64,000 bases of DNA. Origin: Mercurialis annua (lineage: Eukaryota; Streptophyta; Magnoliopsida; Malpighiales; Euphorbiaceae). How positions within the stretch are numbered: position 1 is the stretch's first letter; every line of letters begins with the position of its first letter. Shown here one piece after another: positions 30,683-41,614 of this stretch. The notes under the pieces were generated by a model. That model had not been told where the DNA came from and ran no database searches. It saw nothing but the letters and a program-made list of their open reading frames with translations. Location of the stretch: the NCBI RefSeq assembly GCF_937616625.2, contig NC_065576.1:34374628-34438627 (forward strand), given 5' to 3'. The translations under genes were made by a program, and so were the position numbers.

Positions 30683-33600
30683 ATGAGCAGAGTAGAAGGA
30701 GAGGATCCTGGCACCGGAGACAATAGCACACTCAGCAATAGAATGGGAGAAGGGCTCAACGCGCCGCCACGAAGAGCCACGGGGGGAAGTTCGTTCTGCC
30801 CGGCCACAACGTCAGGAGGTGGTATCCATCCTGGCACTACATCGGGAGTCACCACCCAATACCCATGGGGAATGCCACTACCGGGAAACGTTCCCCCCAC
30901 ATCATACTTCACTCCCACCCAACAAACCACCCAAAAATTTTCACTAAGACCGGGCATGACCCCCATCAACCTCTCATTCACTCCAAACACCACCCCGACT
31001 CCCAGACCTACCACCGAGACTCCAAACCCCACGCCAGCACAAATCCAAGAATACATCAAATTTCACACTCGGCAACTGGCCTTCCTTCAACAAGTACAAC
31101 ACGCCCATGCTCAGCCAGCGACCGTAGCAACATCCCAAGGCAACATTACCACCCCACCATACATTCCAACCGCACCACCCCATCCACAAGAATTTTACCA
31201 AGGCCGGACAACACCCGAGGAAACAAACCACGAGAAAAACCCACGTGAACAAAATGCGAAGGAAACACAAGGAATACTAGCCGGGCACAAATCCCCGGAA
31301 GGACCGAAGAAAACACCCAAACGAGTTGAAATCGAAGAGAGCGTTCACAGCTCGGGAGCCGAGTCACCAAAGAAAAAGAATCTAGAGCAAGAAATTACCG
31401 AAAGGGTTAGAACCGAAATGGAAAAATTCAGGAGAAAAGAACCAAGAAACACAAGTTTCTTAAACATCGGGAACCCACTGTCTGCCGAGATACGGGAGGA
31501 ACCTTTCCCCTTAAACTACAAAACACCGCAGTTAGACGACTACAATGGAATAGGGGATCCGGTCACACACTTGAGCTGTTTCCAAGTAGTCATGATGGTA
31601 CAAAGTTTGTCTGAAGCCGCGGTCTGCAAGCTTTTTCCAACAACCCTAAAGGGACCGGCAACAATCTGGTATCAAAGTCTGAAAGAAGGCTCTATTCGTA
31701 GTTTTGACGAGCTAGCAAAAGCCTTCCGAACTCATTTTGCACCGAGCATACAGCGAAAGAAAAAGTCCAGCGACCTAAAGCTCTGCTACCAGAAACCGGG
31801 AGAAAGTTTACAGAGCTACATTGCCAGATTCAATGCCGAGGCATTCGAAGTAGGAAATTTAAACGACGATACCGTGATAGACGCAATGAAGGACAACACG
31901 ACGATGATGGCCTTCAGGGATAACCTGATAACGAATCCGGTGCAAACTTACTCCCAGCTTATGGACCGGGCATGGAATTACATAAACCTGGACGAGGAAC
32001 AACGACGAAAAGCCGCACAAACCACAACACAGTTCCAAACACCAAGGCCTATTTTCAATCAGCCAGCTAGGCAAGAACGGTTCAGACCACGAAACCAACA
32101 ACAAGCTAGCCCACAACAAACAGAGCCACACCGACCAGTAAAAGTGAAGACCAAGCCTTCATCCCACTTAACACACCGAGATCACACATCCTAATGTGGA
32201 TACAGAACAACAATGAACCAGTAAGGTACCCACCCAAGCTTCAGCATGAGGGAGACAGGACGAAATATTGCCAATTTCACGATGGCCATGGCCATGTCAC
32301 AGATGAATGTGGAAGCCTAAAGAAAGAAATTGATCGACTGGTGCAAGTCGGTCGTTTAAAAGATTTTGTCGCACAAAACAAGAATTATAGCTCAGGAGGA
32401 AATTACCGGGGCGAGCATAGTGGAAAAAGAGAGGAAGCACCACCCGCCAAGAGACAAAATGTATCGGGTGTAATAAACACCATAGCAGGTGGTATGGCTG
32501 ACCCCGAATACAGACGAGGAAGACGCAAAAGGCAGAAAATAGTGATGAACATATCAGCAGCTAAACCCCTACCCGAAGTTCGTTTCAACACAACTGACGG
32601 CGAAGGAATAGATTTTCCACACCAAGACCCTTTGGTAATCTCAGGTCTAATCGAAAACTTCTGGGTAATGAGGCAGCTGATCGATGAAGGGAGCTCGGTT
32701 AACCTCATCACAAAACAGGCATACCTCGGAATAGGATGCTCTATCCTAAATCTCAAACCGGTCAAAACCCCGCTAGTCGGACTAGGAGGAACACCGGTAC
32801 AAGCAGAAGGGGTGGCGGAACTGACGGTAGAGGTGGGAAAAGAAAATGGCTCACCAGGAGGAGGCCTGGTCGGTAACACCAAGAAATTCAAAATATTATT
32901 CATGGTCGTCGACATGCCACTTGCTTACAACGTCATACTCGGCAGACCAATGTTATACAACACCGGGGCAGTCACATGCATCAAATACTTGTGTATGAAA
33001 ATACCGACCGAAGCAGGAGTGGTGGTAGTAAAAGGAAGGCAAGACATAGCCAAGCAATGCTACTTGGTATCAATGAAAGGAGTATCAGAAACCTTGGCCA
33101 TAGAAACAATGGAGATACCAGACTCGGACGAAGGCAAGCTCGAACCGCATGGAAAGTTAGAAAAAGTAAATCTGGCAGGAATAACGCCAAGATCGGTCCA
33201 AATAGGGGCAGCATTGCCCAAACTGATAAAACGAGAGATAACCGACATGCTGATCAGAAACGAAGTCGAATTCGTCAACACCCCGGGCGAGATAGAAGGA
33301 GTTGATCCGGCAATAATATCACATAAGCTAAATGTTGACCCAAAACACAAGCCAATCAAACAAAAGAAAAGAGTCTTTGCAGTAGACAGACAAATCGCTA
33401 TCAAAGCCGAAGTAGACAAATTGTTAGCAGCAGGGTTTATCAGAAGAGTGTACTACCCGGAGTGACTATCAAACGTAGTGCTCATAAAAAAGCCGAATGG
33501 AAAATGGAGATTATGCATAGATTTCACAAATCTAAACCGAGCATGTCCAAAGGATAGCTACCCCCTGCCAAATATTGACCAGCTGGTCGACTCAACCAGT

Positions 33601-36365
33601 GGCTACGAAGTCTACTCGTTCATCGATGCAGCCCAGGGATATCACCAGATTCCAATGCACAAAGAAGATGAAGAAAAAACAAGCTTTGTAACCGACAGCG
33701 GCACATATTGCTACAAACAAATGCCATTCGGATTAAAAAATGCGGGAGCAACCTACCAGCGACTAATGAACTTCGTGTTCAAAGACTAGATCGGTCGAAA
33801 CATGGAAGTTTATGTCGACGACATCATTGTCAAGTCCAAAAAAGTAGAAGACCACGCAAATGACCTGGAAGAAGTCTTCACTAAGCTCAAAAAATTCAAA
33901 CTCAAGCTCAATCCGGATAAATGCGCATTCGGGGTCCCAGCAGGAAAATTCCTCGGATACCTCATCTCTCAAAAAGGCATCGAAGTAAACCCGGAAAAAA
34001 CAAAGGCAATTTTGGACATGAAGGCACCAAAGTCGGCCAAAGAGGTTTAGAAGCTCAACGGTAGAATCACGGCCCTCGGTCGATTCGTGTCCAACTCGGC
34101 CAAGAGATGTCTTCCATTCTTCAAAACATTAAGAAACGTGCAAAAATTCGAATGGAATGAAGAATGTCAACAGTCTTTCGAGGAACTCAAGAAGTTCCTA
34201 AGTTCGCCGCCACTTCTCGGACGACCCGAAGCAGGAGAGACACTATATCTATATCTGAGCGTCACAAACGAAACAGTGGCGTCGGTACTGGTCAAGGAAG
34301 AGAAAACTGAGCAGAAACCGGTGTACTACACAAGCAAAGTGCTAAAGGGGCCCGAGCTTAGATATAGCAAAATCGAAAAATTTGCGTTGGCTTTAGTCCT
34401 GACAGTTGAAAAACTAAAAAGATACTTCCAGGCTCACACGGTAATAGTCCGAACAAACCAACCCTTGAGGAAAGCACTCGCAAGACCAGAAACGTCAGGA
34501 CGGATAATCAACTGGTCGGTCATGATAGGATCATACGACATCAAATACGAACCACGAACAGCAATGAAAGCTCAATACTGGCCGACTTTGTAGCAGAAAC
34601 CACAACACACGACCAACCCACCGAGGTGGACAAGGGTTTGGTCAGCTGGACATTGCAAGTAGATGGGGCATCAAACACAGCCGGAGCAGGAGCAGGCATG
34701 ATTCTAAGAGGACCACACAAGATAAAAATGCAAAATTCAATCCATCTCAATTTCCCGACCACCAATAATGCAGCAGAGTACGAAGCTTTGATAGGCGGAT
34801 TAAGAATGGCAATGGTAGTGAAAACCGAGTACATCAAGATTCAGAGCGACTCTAAATTGGTTGTGAACCAAGTACTTGGTCTGTACGAAGTAAAGGATCC
34901 AGAAATGAAAAAGTATGTGGACCGGGTTAAAGAGTTACTCGCAAACATCACCGAAGAAGGTGGAAAATGGGAACTAGAACAAATACCCAGAGAGGAAAAC
35001 ACAGAAGCAGATACACTGGCAAAAGCCGGAGCAGCCAAAGATACAATACCGGGCGTGCCGTGCTCGATACAAAATTTCAGCAGTGTCCAGAATCCTGAAG
35101 CAACATTCCTCATTAACCCAATGGACCAGTGGATGGAGCAAATCATATCATACATCGAAAACGGGATCCTACCCGAAGATAATAAAGAAGCAAGAAGGGT
35201 CAAAAGACGAGCACCACATTTCTCATACCGAGACGGAACGCTCTACAGAAAATCATTTTCACACCCCTGGTCCAGATGTCTCACAATGGAAGAAGGAAAA
35301 TATGTCCTAGCCGAGATACACGAAGGGCTATGTGGAAGCCACATTTCACACCTGGCACTCTGTCGAAAGGTCGTCTTGCAAGGATATTATTGGCCGACAC
35401 TGGCACAAGATGCAGAAAATCTGGTACGTAAGTGTGAAAAGTGCCAATACCACCAAAACGTGCACCATCAACCAACAACCGAGCAAAGTCCAATAATAAG
35501 CCCTTGGCCATTCAGCATATGGGGAATAGACATAGTCGGCCCTTTCCCAACAGCAAGCGGGCAGAGAAAAGTCCTAATAGTAGCAGTAGACCATTTCTCA
35601 AAATGGGTAGAAGCCGAAGCCGTTTCTACCATAACAGAAGCACGAGTACGAAGTTTTGTCCGAAGAGAAATCATCTGTCGCTTCGGGATCCCAAAGATCA
35701 TCATAACCGACAACGGAAAGCAATTCGACAACAAAAATTTCAGAGAATTCTGCGCAGAAAAAGAGATCGATCTAAGGTTCACATCAGTCACTCACCCACA
35801 AAGCAACGGGATGACCGAAGTAACCAATCGAACCATTGTCAACGGTTTAAAAAGGCGTCTAGACGACGCAAAAGGTCGATGGGCCGACGAGCTGCACAGT
35901 GTCTTATGGTCGTACCGAACCACACCAAAAGCGGGCACAGGAAGAACCCCATATAGTCTAACTTATGGGTGTGAGGCAATGGTACCGGTAGAGATAGGCA
36001 TGCCAACCATCAGAGTCCAATATTTCGACGAGCAACAAAACGAAGAAAGTACCAGGCTCTGCCTCGACCTGCCTGAGGAACGAAGAGAGCAAGCCTTGCT
36101 ACACATAGAAACATATAAACAAAGAATGGCAACATATCACAACAAAAGGGTCAAACCCCTAACATTTGAAATTGGAGATCTCGTACTAAGACGAGCCGAC
36201 ATAACAAAAGGCAATGCGGGAGTATCTAAACTCGGAGCTAACTGGGAAGGACCCTACCAAGTAAAAAAAGTAGGGAAAGGAGGAGCCTATTACCTAACCT
36301 ACATGTCAGGACGAGACCTGCCAAGAACCTGGAATGCCAGAGTTCTTAAGCGATTTTACCAGTAG
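30683..36365 (+). pseudogene. Tat-type gypsy gag-pol, broken by two frameshifts and three stops
   Basis: Gag starts at the ATG at 30683, with a Pro/Thr-rich N-terminus and a conserved capsid-like block around 31480-32000 (PATIWYQSL, LQSYIARFNAEA). A one-base loss near 32155-32170 shifts frame before PLNTPRSHILMW; then follow the knuckle-like CQFHDGHGHVTDEC and protease LIDEGSSVNL. RT has KKPNGKWRLCIDF and YVDD (33811) but carries in-frame TGA 33463, TAG 33787 and TAG 34048. A second one-base loss at 34576-34578 precedes the second RNase H-like domain (LQVDGAS, IQSDSKLV). Integrase keeps the CEKC zinc pair, WGIDIVG, ITDNGKQF and TEVTNRT. Not translatable as one protein. Confidence 0.93.
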
Positions 36366-36486
36366 ACAACATTCAGGTTATCGAGTCTGTTAGGGGTTTT
36401 TTCACTTGCATTTTAGTCAAAGATGGTTGTAGGCAAAAATGCAAGTTTTTCCCCTATCAATAAAGAGAAAAGAAAAGAAACAACCG

Positions 36487-36920
36487 AGTCAAACCATAGC
36501 TTAACAGAATTCAAAGCTATCGCTTAAAACCGAGTTAAGTCATAACTTAACAGAATTCAAAGCTATCGCTTAAAACCGAGTTAAGTCATAACTTAACAGA
36601 ATTCAAAGCTATCGCTTAAAACCAAGTTAAGTCATAACTTAACAGAATTCAAAGCTATCGCTTAAAACCGAGTTAAGTCATAACTTAACAGAATTCAAAG
36701 CTATCGCTTAAAACCGAGTTAAGTCATAACTTAACAGAATTCAAAGCTATTGCTTAAAACCGAGTTAAGTCATCACTTAACAGAATTCAAAGCTATCGCT
36801 TAAAACCGAGTTAAGCCATAGCTTAAACAGAATTCAAAGCTATTGCTTAAAACCGAGTTAAGCCATAGCTTAAACAGAATTTGAAGCTATTGAACCGAGT
36901 TAAGCCATAGCTTATCAAAA
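36487..36920 (+). repeat. 46-bp tandem repeat array in the gypsy 3' region
   Basis: Units begin TTAACAGAATTCAAAGCTAT at 36501, 36547, 36593, 36639, 36685, 36731 and 36777, then TTAAACAGAATT at 36823 and 36870, after which the repeat decays to about 36960. Exact 46-bp spacing, 47 in the last steps. Each unit contains ACCGAGTTAAG and AAGCTATCGCTTAA. It lies between the pol stop and the end of the antisense gene, so it may form the 3' untranslated region of both. Confidence 0.93.
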
Positions 36921-37146
36921 TTTGAATTTATTAATCAAAACCGAGTCAGGCCATATTTTAACAAAAATCAGAAGTTAGTGCTTAAAGCCGGGCTAAGATA
37001 TAACTCGAAACAATCCTTGAAAACCGAGCTAAAAAATCTCTCAACACAGCCTAATAAATTATTCAAAAGAGAAGAAACACCACAATTCATAAAACATAAA
37101 CCGATCTATTACTTGTCACAAAAAATTCTTTACAAAAGCGAAGATC

Positions 37147-39727
37147 CTAATCTATTACAGCATTGCTAACATGCTCCGGAACCGACAAGCCAGCCCCGGA
37201 GGAAGTCCCATCATTCTCGCTTAAACCGGCCTCCTCATAATGACGAACTTCAAGCAGCACAGTCGGAGACGAGATAATAACAACGTCATCGGCTTTCTCA
37301 TCATTTTCCTTCGAAGCAATAACAGCAACCGACTCAGTCACAACGACATCAGCTTTCTCGGTCACACCACCAGCACCCCGAGCTGACAAATCATTCTTAA
37401 CAGAAGGGACATCATCTTCAAGCTCTCTCCTAAGCTCAGCAGCAAACTCTTCAGCACACCGCTCAGAATCAGTCGCCTCATTTTCCTTCGCAGGTTTTCG
37501 CTCGTCTTGAATCTTCTGATACATGCCTTCCATATCAAGATACAGACAGATGGGGTCAACCTCATCTCGGAGAAGCGGCCCGACACGCTCCTTTAAATCT
37601 TCCATAGCGTCGGTCAAATGAGAAAACTCCCTCATCATGTCATCTCGCTGAGTCTCCACAATCTTGGTTGTATCATCAAGAATGTCATGCAAGCGCATAT
37701 AGCTCAGATGATGGCCATCAATAGTACTTTGCAGCTCAGCTTTCTCCTTGTCAAACTTCTCAGTCAGAAAAGCTCGGAGTTCCTCTTTCTCTTTCTCAAC
37801 AGTGCTCTTAGCAATTACAAGCCCATCTCGTTCGGCGGTAAGGTCGGATACCATCCGTTTCAGCTCTTCAATCTTGGCATTAAATTTCTCAGTATTACTA
37901 GCCAAAACCGATTCTACATTCGCCCTCTGCAGCTGCTCCTTCTCCAGATCAGCAAGAGCAGTAGTCAGTTTCTCTCTATCTTCAGAAGCTTGAGCAGCCA
38001 AATCCTCTTGAAATGACCGAGCTCCAATCAAGTGATTAATCAGCTAAAGAAAACCGACACAAATTCCGTCAGACAAAACACAAAAGTAGTTCAAGGATAA
38101 GAAGAAATGACAAGGAAAACAAAGGCATACCTGAAAAGACAGAGATACACTACTGTCAAGGAAATCCTTCTGAGGAGTAGCAGATAAAGTCTCTCGATCA
38201 CGGGGAAGAGACACCATTTTTCCCAGAAAAACCGAGGTAGTCAACGAATCTACAATATCTTCCAAAGACCTGGATTTCAGATAACGAGCTAAAAACCGAG
38301 GTGACAGCTTCAAAGCATCAGAATCGACCGGTTTAGCCTCCACATCACCTCCCTTAACTCTTTTCTTCGGCGGAGACAGCCCCTTATCCACCTCGGACAC
38401 AACAGCACTAGAGGCACACAAACCTACCACAACATCAGAATCACCCAACACAACTGCGGCATCTTTCACTTCGGATACCGAGCATGGTTCTTTCCCTTTG
38501 TCCATATTCTTCCTCTTAACAGGCTTCGAGGGAGGAGGCACAGTCGACAAAGGTTTAGCCGACAAGGGTTTAGCCAGTGCCAAATCAGGTCTATTCAGAA
38601 CAGGTTGTTTACCGGCAGCTTTTACATTACCAGCATCGGAAGAAGGCAGCTTCTTAGAAGAAGTGCCATCACCTTTTCGCCTTGCAGCACTAAACGCACT
38701 CATATTGAACACTGAAAAAGAAAATATACATACCGAAACAAAACACATCAGAATCAAAAAATACATAAATAAACACAAGATAAAGAAGGTAAAGAAAAAC
38801 AAAAAATATATATATAAACCGATAACAACCTTCCCGCTTCGGGTCAAACTTAACAAGGGGCAGTTTCGGAATAAGAGTATAGGTATTTACAGGACCAGTC
38901 GTCCTCAGAACGTCCTGGAGAAGTTTATGGTTCTCATTCCCAGCCGCGTCTCGTCTCAAAAGAGTCACCGGAGAAGTACACAACCAATAACGAGGAAGGT
39001 CGGCAAAATCAGTAGGATGGTAAATCCGAAACCAATCCTCCCTAAACCTCTTAACCGAGGTACTCACCTTTTCTATAACATGCCTAGGCTCCGACTTCAT
39101 AATCTTAAAAGTAGAAAAATCATACGCCCCACCAAAAATAAGCCCATAGATACTGGAAAAAAATTCTACCGAGAAGGGAATCCTACGTCGCCGACACAAA
39201 CGACGAAGACAGAGAAAATGACGGACACCATTCGGGTGAAACTGACTAAGAGGCATATTATAAAACTTCAAAAAAGCCACTAAGTCGTCTTGTAAGGGGA
39301 TACGAACACCAGAATGAAGGTGTTCGACGCTCACCACTATAAAATTCGGATCAACCGGAAGATTTATTGTCACACCTGGGGGAGACAGCTGAAACTGATA
39401 CCCCTCACGAAGGTTTATTTTGGAGACTAGGTAATCTAAATATCCCTGGTTTAGCTCTGCAAAAGCATTTTCCATCCTAACTCAACGAGCCTCAGCCGTC
39501 TTACTGCTCCTAGGTCTTACCCGTCTCGGTTTAACGAACGAAGTGGCCTCTGAACAACCAACCTCGTCCACCTTATTTATTCGGAGAATGTCAATAGACT
39601 TCTCCTTGGCCGAGTCAGAAAGCTCGACCTCGGACTTATTTCCTCCTGAGGTACATTTACCCGAATCACCCTCACCATCATCATATACATCTATAAAAAC
39701 ATTCTGGGAATCATCCTCGGACGACAT
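37147..39727 (-). CDS. Antisense gene in Tat-type retrotransposon (Transposase_28-like plus coiled coil), three exons
   Basis: I read three minus-strand exons, 39727-38830, 38711-38131 and 38043-37147, joined by GT-AG introns of 118 and 87 bp (donors GAAG/GTTGTT and TCAG/GTATGC; acceptors TTTTTCAG and TTCTTTAG). Phases agree (1 and 0) and the total is 2376 nt, or 791 codons plus stop. Exon 1 holds a region resembling PF04195 (Transposase_28, putative gypsy-type transposon): EHLHSGVRIPLQDDLVAFL, then LSQFHPNGVRHFL. Exon 2 is basic, with NLS-like PVKRKNMDKGKE and PPKKRVKGG. Exon 3 is a long coiled coil ending in an acidic tail. Codon 82 is TGA (39484-39482), probably from CGA or TGG, so this copy is truncated unless read through. 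Function unknown. Confidence 0.75.
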
Positions 39728-40207
39728 TATTAAACCGAGAAGAAAAAACAACTCTCACCAAAATCAAAAAGGCTAAATATAGCAACCCTAAGGATAAAAC
39801 ACTCAAGAACACGAAGAACAAACAGAAAAAAGATGAAGAACAGCAACAAACAAAGATCAAACAGAGGAAAAAAATGAACTTACTGATGAAATCTTCGAAA
39901 GTAGACTCCAACAAAGCGAAAGAAAGCAAAAGAAAAGCAAAAAATTCAAAACAAGAGCGAAGAAAGAAAAACAAAAATCAACAAAAAGGATTTTATAGAT
40001 ACCGAAACGGGGCAACTGAAACGCCGCCTCAATAAATGTGCTAGTGGATACCAGGTGTCAAAAGACAGCATTAAAAGAAGACCACGTGTCAAAAGCGTGT
40101 CAGGTAAGCTAGATATCTAAACGGCACGCAAAGGATAAGGTAACAACCAACCAGAGCCAAAACCGAACATGCAAGAAAATACTCGGACATAAATATCCGA
40201 ACAAGTT

Positions 40208-40220
40208 GAGGGGGGACTTG
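40208..40220 (+). other. Polypurine tract of the Tat-type element
   Basis: GAGGGGGGACTTG lies against the TG of the 3' LTR at 40221; the G-rich purine run fits the plus-strand primer. Confidence 0.75.
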
Positions 40221-40811
40221 TGATAACAACACAAATGAACAAAACCCTAAACAGCACATGAACCGAGTAGATCACGCCGAGAAACCAACCCAACTAATCG
40301 ACCAGACTACACAACTAACAGCATGCGTAGAAGTAGTACCATCTCGGCCGCACCGAGCACCATATATACCATCTCGGTCACCGAATGCCATACATAAAAG
40401 TACCATCTCGGTCTAACCACACACCATAAAATACCATCTCGGTTTCACCCGAGCTCACCTTCAACAAAACACAACGACAAACTTGTCCGGACGTACCCTG
40501 ACATTCCAGACAACATCTGCACAGACAAAGCGAACGAAATCAGGTCTGTCGGCCCAGACAAAGAGGAACAACACACATAGTATAAAAGGCTAAGGAAAAA
40601 TAGGTAAAAAGGTTAATTCTCTTTTTCTCTCAACTCTTAACTACCTTTCACTTCTTCTTCTTTCTCTCACTAAACGGTTACTGATTTGACCGTCGGAGTG
40701 GTTTGCCGGAATCCCCTTCCGGCATCCTTCTCACGGTTGTGCTGTGCCTTTCAGGTGTAGCTGTGAAGCTGTCGTCAGACCGGAACGTCGCTGCTGGTTC
40801 ACAAGTTATCA
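40221..40811 (+). repeat. 3' LTR of the Tat-type element
   Basis: 591 bp, the same length as the 5' LTR and about 99 % identical. It contains four ACCATCTCGG copies and TATAAAA at 40581. It is followed by the target duplication ATACT (40812-40816). Confidence 0.93.
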
Positions 40812-41084
40812 ATACTACTTATTATTATGTTATATTACTAGTTAAGTAATGGTTAATTATGAGTTAACTATTAATTTACTACATATATGATAAACTAATG
40901 AAATAATAAAATACTTAAAGTGAGTAAATGGTAAACAAAATCAAATATATGTTTGATAATAACATCTTGTTTTCAAAACAAAATAAAGGACAAACAAACT
41001 TGGCTAAAAATCAGTTACAAAATAACAACTATTGTCAATTTGAAACTAAAAATAAAGTCTAAAACTTCTGAAACTATAAGAACA

Positions 41085-41261
41085 TCTAATCCTTCCCCCC
41101 CCCCCCCCCAGCTTTGGTTTTGCTTCCACCTTCTCATCGTTGTCAATGTTACTGGATTGCTTCATTTTACCATAATGATAAAACAGGAAAGCAATACGTT
41201 CACGATGGCCATCAATGGAAAATTCTGCTGGAATTGGAAGATTCTGGATCAAAATAAAAAA
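41085..41261 (-). pseudogene. C-terminal fragment of an Ulp1-like cysteine protease (MULE-associated)
   Basis: Minus-strand translation gives NLPIPAEFSIDGHRERIAF followed by LFYHYGKMKQ and an acidic/basic tail. This resembles the tail of Ulp1-type proteases encoded by plant Mutator-like elements, where a DIDRxRERIAxLFY-like segment follows the catalytic domain. The catalytic His, Asp and Cys parts are not present. A MITE (41262-41614) interrupts it on the 5' side. It faces the MURA-like fragment at 29275, consistent with one MULE carrying convergent genes. Pattern-based inference. Confidence 0.4.
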
Positions 41262-41614
41262 GAACAAAGTGTCAACGCGCCCCCTAAATTTGTGACACGG
41301 GGTCATCTAGTCCAATTTATACTTTTTTGAGCAACTAACCCCAAAACTCTTCATTTTTGGGTCAAATAACCCCATAATTTATATTTTTATTTTAAAAAAC
41401 AGATTTAGGATAATTATATCGCAACAATTAGGAAAGTATCTAATTACTATTTTCATCCCTCACCTTCGATTTGTATTTTATGCGTTTTGAAAATATAATT
41501 ATGGGGTTACTTGACCCGAAAATGAAGAGTTTTGGGGTTAGTTTCTCAAAAAAGTATAAATTGGGTTAGATGACCCCGTGAGACAAGTTTAAGGGGCGCG
41601 TTGACCCTTTGTTC
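41262..41614. mobile_element. Mutator-like MITE, 353 bp
   Basis: Arms of about 115 bp start GAACAAAGTGTCAACGCGCC (left) and GAACAAAGGGTCAACGCGCC (right, reverse strand), over 90 % alike by eye. Flanked by a perfect 10-bp duplication AAATAAAAAA (41252-41261 and 41615-41624). Short AT-rich centre, no coding. Confidence 0.85.

Larger units (their letters stand above)
30024..40811 (+). mobile_element. Full-length Tat-type Ty3/gypsy retrotransposon with antisense gene
   Basis: A complete 10.8-kb element with LTRs 30024-30614 and 40221-40811 (591 bp each, about five substitutions between them), the perfect target duplication ATACT (30019-30023 and 40812-40816), a PBS at 30615 and a polypurine tract at 40208-40220. 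Gag-pol runs from 30683 to 36365 but is broken. A spliced antisense gene fills 37147-39727, between pol and the 3' LTR. The order gag-PR-RT-RH-second RH-like-IN, plus the extra antisense gene, matches the Tat lineage, in which such ORFs are known (for example Grande). Confidence 0.95.

Noticed and set aside
30481..31370. Minus-strand ORFs opposite gag
   Set aside because: Shadows of the Pro/Thr-rich gag N-terminus; the real antisense gene lies downstream of pol.
32192..32196. TAATG overlap between the gag-like and the following ORF, as if translation were coupled
   Set aside because: The frame of the second ORF continues upstream of its ATG as PLNTPRSHILM, a typical Tat Gag phrase, so the overlap is the scar of a one-base deletion in a single gag-pol frame and not a regulatory signal.
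36487..36960. Regular direct repeats resembling a CRISPR array
   Set aside because: Repeats are contiguous without unique spacers, lie in a plant retrotransposon, and no cas genes exist.
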